In this document: piece by piece, positions 11,308 to 12,832 of the stretch
How positions within the stretch are numbered: the first letter of the stretch is position 1
Layout of the letters: every line of letters starts with the position of its first letter
Source: CAZMYO01 sp964570525
GTDB taxonomy: Bacteria > Patescibacteriota > Patescibacteriia > Magasanikbacterales > GWA2-37-8
Direction: 5' to 3'
Assembly: GCA_964570525.1 (NCBI GenBank)
Contig: CAZMYO010000023.1
Span: forward strand, 1 to 12,832
Length of the DNA stretch: 12,832 nt
Translations under genes and position numbers: made by a program
Notes under the pieces: model-generated
Told to the model about the DNA's origin: nothing
The model's input: the letters and a program-made list of their open reading frames with translations, nothing else
The model's database searches: none

Positions 11308-12168
11308 TTACTGGTGCTCGGAAATAATTCTGCCGCCCAAAGTTCTTAACTCCGCGAGAGCGGCTTTAGCTTGTTCGGCATTGGGCGGTGTGCCATGCCA
11401 TTCAAACTTATTTTCCATAAATGACACGCCGCGGCCGGGAATGGTGTGGGCAATAATAACTGTCGGCTTTTCATAAATTGACTTGGCCTCTTCCACCGCG
11501 GCCACAAATTCCTCAATGTCATGGCCATTGACCTCCAGCACGTGCCAATTAAAAGCTTCATATTTGTCCGCCAATGGCTCAAGCGGCATGATGTCCTCCG
11601 TATGTCCGTCAATCTCAATATTGTTGCGATCCACCACCACCGTCAAATTATTCAGCTTGTTGCGGCCGGCAAACAAAGCCGCTTCCCAGTGCACGCCGGC
11701 GCCATGTTCGGCATCTGACGTGAGGCAATAAGTCCGCCATTTCTTTCCATCGAGCCGTGCGGCGTAAGCCAGTCCGGCGGCCTGCGCCAAACCCGAACCC
11801 AAGGGGCCGGAAGTGGTCTCCACCCCCGGGCAGCGCAACCGCTCCGGATGTCCCTGAAAAGGCGACCCGAATTGGCGCAGCCGTTTTAACCAGGCGCGCG
11901 GATAATAACCGGCTTCCACCATAGTGGCATAGCGCACCGGACAGATGTGTCCATTGCTCAAAATCAGCCGATCGCGCTCCGGCCAATCCGGATTTTTTGG
12001 GTCGTGATGCAAAATGTGAAAATAAAAAGCCACAAAAATATCGGCCATGCCGAGCGGGCCGGCGCTGTGCCCGGATTTTGCGGCCAACAGCATCGCGATA
12101 ATATCTTCACGAACTTTATTGGCGATTTCTTCCAATTTTTTAACTTTATCGTCGTGGATCTTAGGCAT
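11308..12168 (-). CDS. Transketolase, N-terminal (thiamine diphosphate-binding) subunit
   Basis: A 286-aa first half of a split transketolase. AAKSGHSAGPLGMADIFVAF (29-48), LSNGHICPVRYA and ETTSGPLGSGLAQAAGLA (117-134) are the expected phosphate and cofactor contacts. The thiamine diphosphate motif, normally GDGxxxEG followed by NN about 25 residues later, reads SDAEHGAG (151-158) with RNNIEIDG (181-188). The metal-binding aspartate and the NN pair remain, while both glycines and the motif glutamate are replaced. The start chosen is MPKIHDDK; the in-frame ATG at 12240 would overlap the upstream gene and translate a tandem-repeat tract. The stop is 12 nt from the C-terminal subunit. Confidence 0.92.
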   Translation of the reverse strand: MPKIHDDKVKKLEEIANKVREDIIAMLLAAKSGHSAGPLGMADIFVAFYFHILHHDPKNPDWPERDRLILSNGHICPVRYATMVEAGYYPRAWLKRLRQFGSPFQGHPERLRCPGVETTSGPLGSGLAQAAGLAYAARLDGKKWRTYCLTSDAEHGAGVHWEAALFAGRNKLNNLTVVVDRNNIEIDGHTEDIMPLEPLADKYEAFNWHVLEVNGHDIEEFVAAVEEAKSIYEKPTVIIAHTIPGRGVSFMENKFEWHGTPPNAEQAKAALAELRTLGGRIISEHQ

Positions 12169-12178
12169 ATTTAACTTC

Positions 12179-12201
12179 AGACTTTGGACTTTAAGGACTT
12201 T
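12179..12201. repeat. 7-bp tandem repeat before the transketolase start
   Basis: AGACTTT (12179), GGACTTT (12186) and, after two A bases, GGACTTT (12195) lie in the 55-bp gap between the mTERF-like gene and the transketolase ATG, in its 5' leader. On the transcript they read AAAGTCC units. Repeats of this kind appear at two other places in the window inside coding linkers. Confidence 0.6.
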
Positions 12202-12223
12202 ATTACAACAGTATGTTAGATCA

Positions 12224-12832
12224 TTATTCTTTTTCCTCATCGGACAAAGGATAACCGCGAAGGTATCGCTGATAGATTGTTTTTATATCTTCACGAGATC
12301 CGGACAGAATGAGCTGGCGTTTTTGTTCTTTAGACAGATTTTGTCCCTTAATTGTCTTACTCTTCTGAAGCAAAGCGTTTATTGTATTGATAGGCGGATC
12401 GGTTTGTAAGGCAACCAACAAATTTTCTAAATTAGCAAACAACAACTTGTTAACGAGTTGGGGAGTTAGTTGTTCACTTCCGTCAAGGTATTGGCGACAG
12501 ATCCTAGCCAATACCCACAATTTATCAATTTTAGAACTTAAAAGTGGAAGATCTTGTTCTATTAATTCAGACCCTGACCAAGGTAGTTTGTAGACCTGAC
12601 GCAACTTCTCCAGCATTTTTATTTTTCGATCAATGTTTTCAAAGGCATACCCTAAAATAGCGGGCGATGATTCAATCATCTTGTGCGGATTCTTAAATCC
12701 GCGTTCCTCCAGCCCCTTGAGCTTAGCGTCAATGTTTTCAAAGGCGAGCCCTAAAATAGGGGGCAATAATTCAATCATCTTGTGCGGGTTCTTAAATCCG
12801 CGTTCCTCCAGCCCCTTGAGCTTAGCGTCAAT
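12224..12832 (-). CDS. mTERF-like helical repeat protein, N-terminus beyond right edge
   Basis: The visible 202 residues begin with two nearly identical 33-residue repeats, each of form IDxKxKxLEERGFKNPHKMI followed by a P-x-ILG-x-AFEN segment. Further down, ELIEQDLPLLSSKIDKLWVL looks like a more degenerate repeat. The pattern P-x-IL...EN(I/L)...K(I/L)..L...GF matches the mTERF motif of mitochondrial transcription termination factors, nucleic-acid-binding helical solenoids long regarded as eukaryotic. A charged tail of about 50 residues ends in SDEEKE. No signal peptide or membrane segment is visible. The start is outside the window; the in-frame ATG at 12778 lies within a repeat and is not a natural start. 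The stop precedes the transketolase ATG by 55 nt. Assignment by motif; another helical repeat family remains possible. Confidence 0.65.
   Translation of the reverse strand: MDAKLKGLEERGFKNPHKMIELLPPILGLAFENIDAKLKGLEERGFKNPHKMIESSPAILGYAFENIDRKIKMLEKLRQVYKLPWSGSELIEQDLPLLSSKIDKLWVLARICRQYLDGSEQLTPQLVNKLLFANLENLLVALQTDPPINTINALLQKSKTIKGQNLSKEQKRQLILSGSREDIKTIYQRYLRGYPLSDEEKE
12632..12832 (-). repeat. 99-bp tandem repeat in the mTERF-like gene
   Basis: Two full copies, 12632-12730 and 12731-12829, match at 92 of 99 positions by my count, and a third copy begins at 12830, so the array continues past the edge. The period of 99 bp is exactly 33 codons, one protein repeat. The rightmost 42 bases of the two copies are identical. 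The seven differences lie in the other part of the unit. Confidence 0.92.

Noticed and set aside
12169..12240. Longer start of the transketolase N subunit
   Set aside because: It would overlap the mTERF-like gene and translate a heptamer repeat tract; family similarity begins at MPKIHDDK.
1..12832. CRISPR array, tRNA or rRNA gene
   Set aside because: No direct repeats with regular unique spacers, and no cloverleaf or rRNA-like stretch was seen on reading both strands.

Overview
The window looks like a chromosomal segment of a candidate-phyla-radiation (Patescibacteria, Parcubacteria-like) bacterium. This is inferred from gene content and style: a transketolase split into two genes, a CPR-style PfkB kinase with a cysteine-rich N-terminal segment, almost no Shine-Dalgarno sequences, short gene gaps, an mTERF-like repeat protein, and no recognisable phage or transposon. 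The standard genetic code fits; the gene stops I checked are mostly TAA, and no frame needs TGA read as an amino acid.

Layout, left to right. (1) 1-1826, minus: 5' two thirds of phosphoenolpyruvate synthase (ppsA), running off the left edge. (2) 1827-1899: divergent promoter region. (3) 1900-3449, plus: a two-gene unit, a COG1926-type phosphoribosyltransferase and a divergent PRPP synthetase, 2 nt apart. (4) 3437-3571, plus: a decayed metallo-beta-lactamase-fold fragment. (5) 3557-6959, minus: NAD+-dependent DNA ligase ligA followed 4 nt later by an unrecognised 412-aa gene. (6) 6953-7400, plus: a compact orphan unit with its own promoter, leader hairpin, Shine-Dalgarno, 103-aa ORF and intrinsic terminator. 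(7) 7452-8234, minus: prepilin peptidase. (8) 8324-10299, plus: a PfkB sugar kinase and a D-2-hydroxyacid (glycerate/glyoxylate type) dehydrogenase. (9) 10306-12168, minus: the C- and N-terminal halves of transketolase. (10) 12224-12832, minus: the C-terminal part of an mTERF-like repeat protein, running off the right edge.

Most genes with a known role concern central carbon and ribose-phosphate metabolism: PEP synthase, transketolase, PRPP synthetase, phosphoribosyltransferase, sugar kinase and hydroxyacid dehydrogenase. They are in several short transcription units on both strands and do not form one operon.

The most striking structure is a family of three 77-90 bp hairpin-rich palindromic elements inserted in frame inside essential-type genes: one in ppsA and two in ligA, in opposite orientations. 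They add about 26-30 codons each without breaking the frame. They resemble in concept the Rickettsia palindromic elements but have a different sequence. A second layer is short 7-8 bp tandem repeats placed in protein linkers (ppsA, ligA) or at a gene start (transketolase). A third is a recent 99-bp tandem duplication inside the mTERF-like gene, whose copies differ mostly by amino-acid-changing substitutions.
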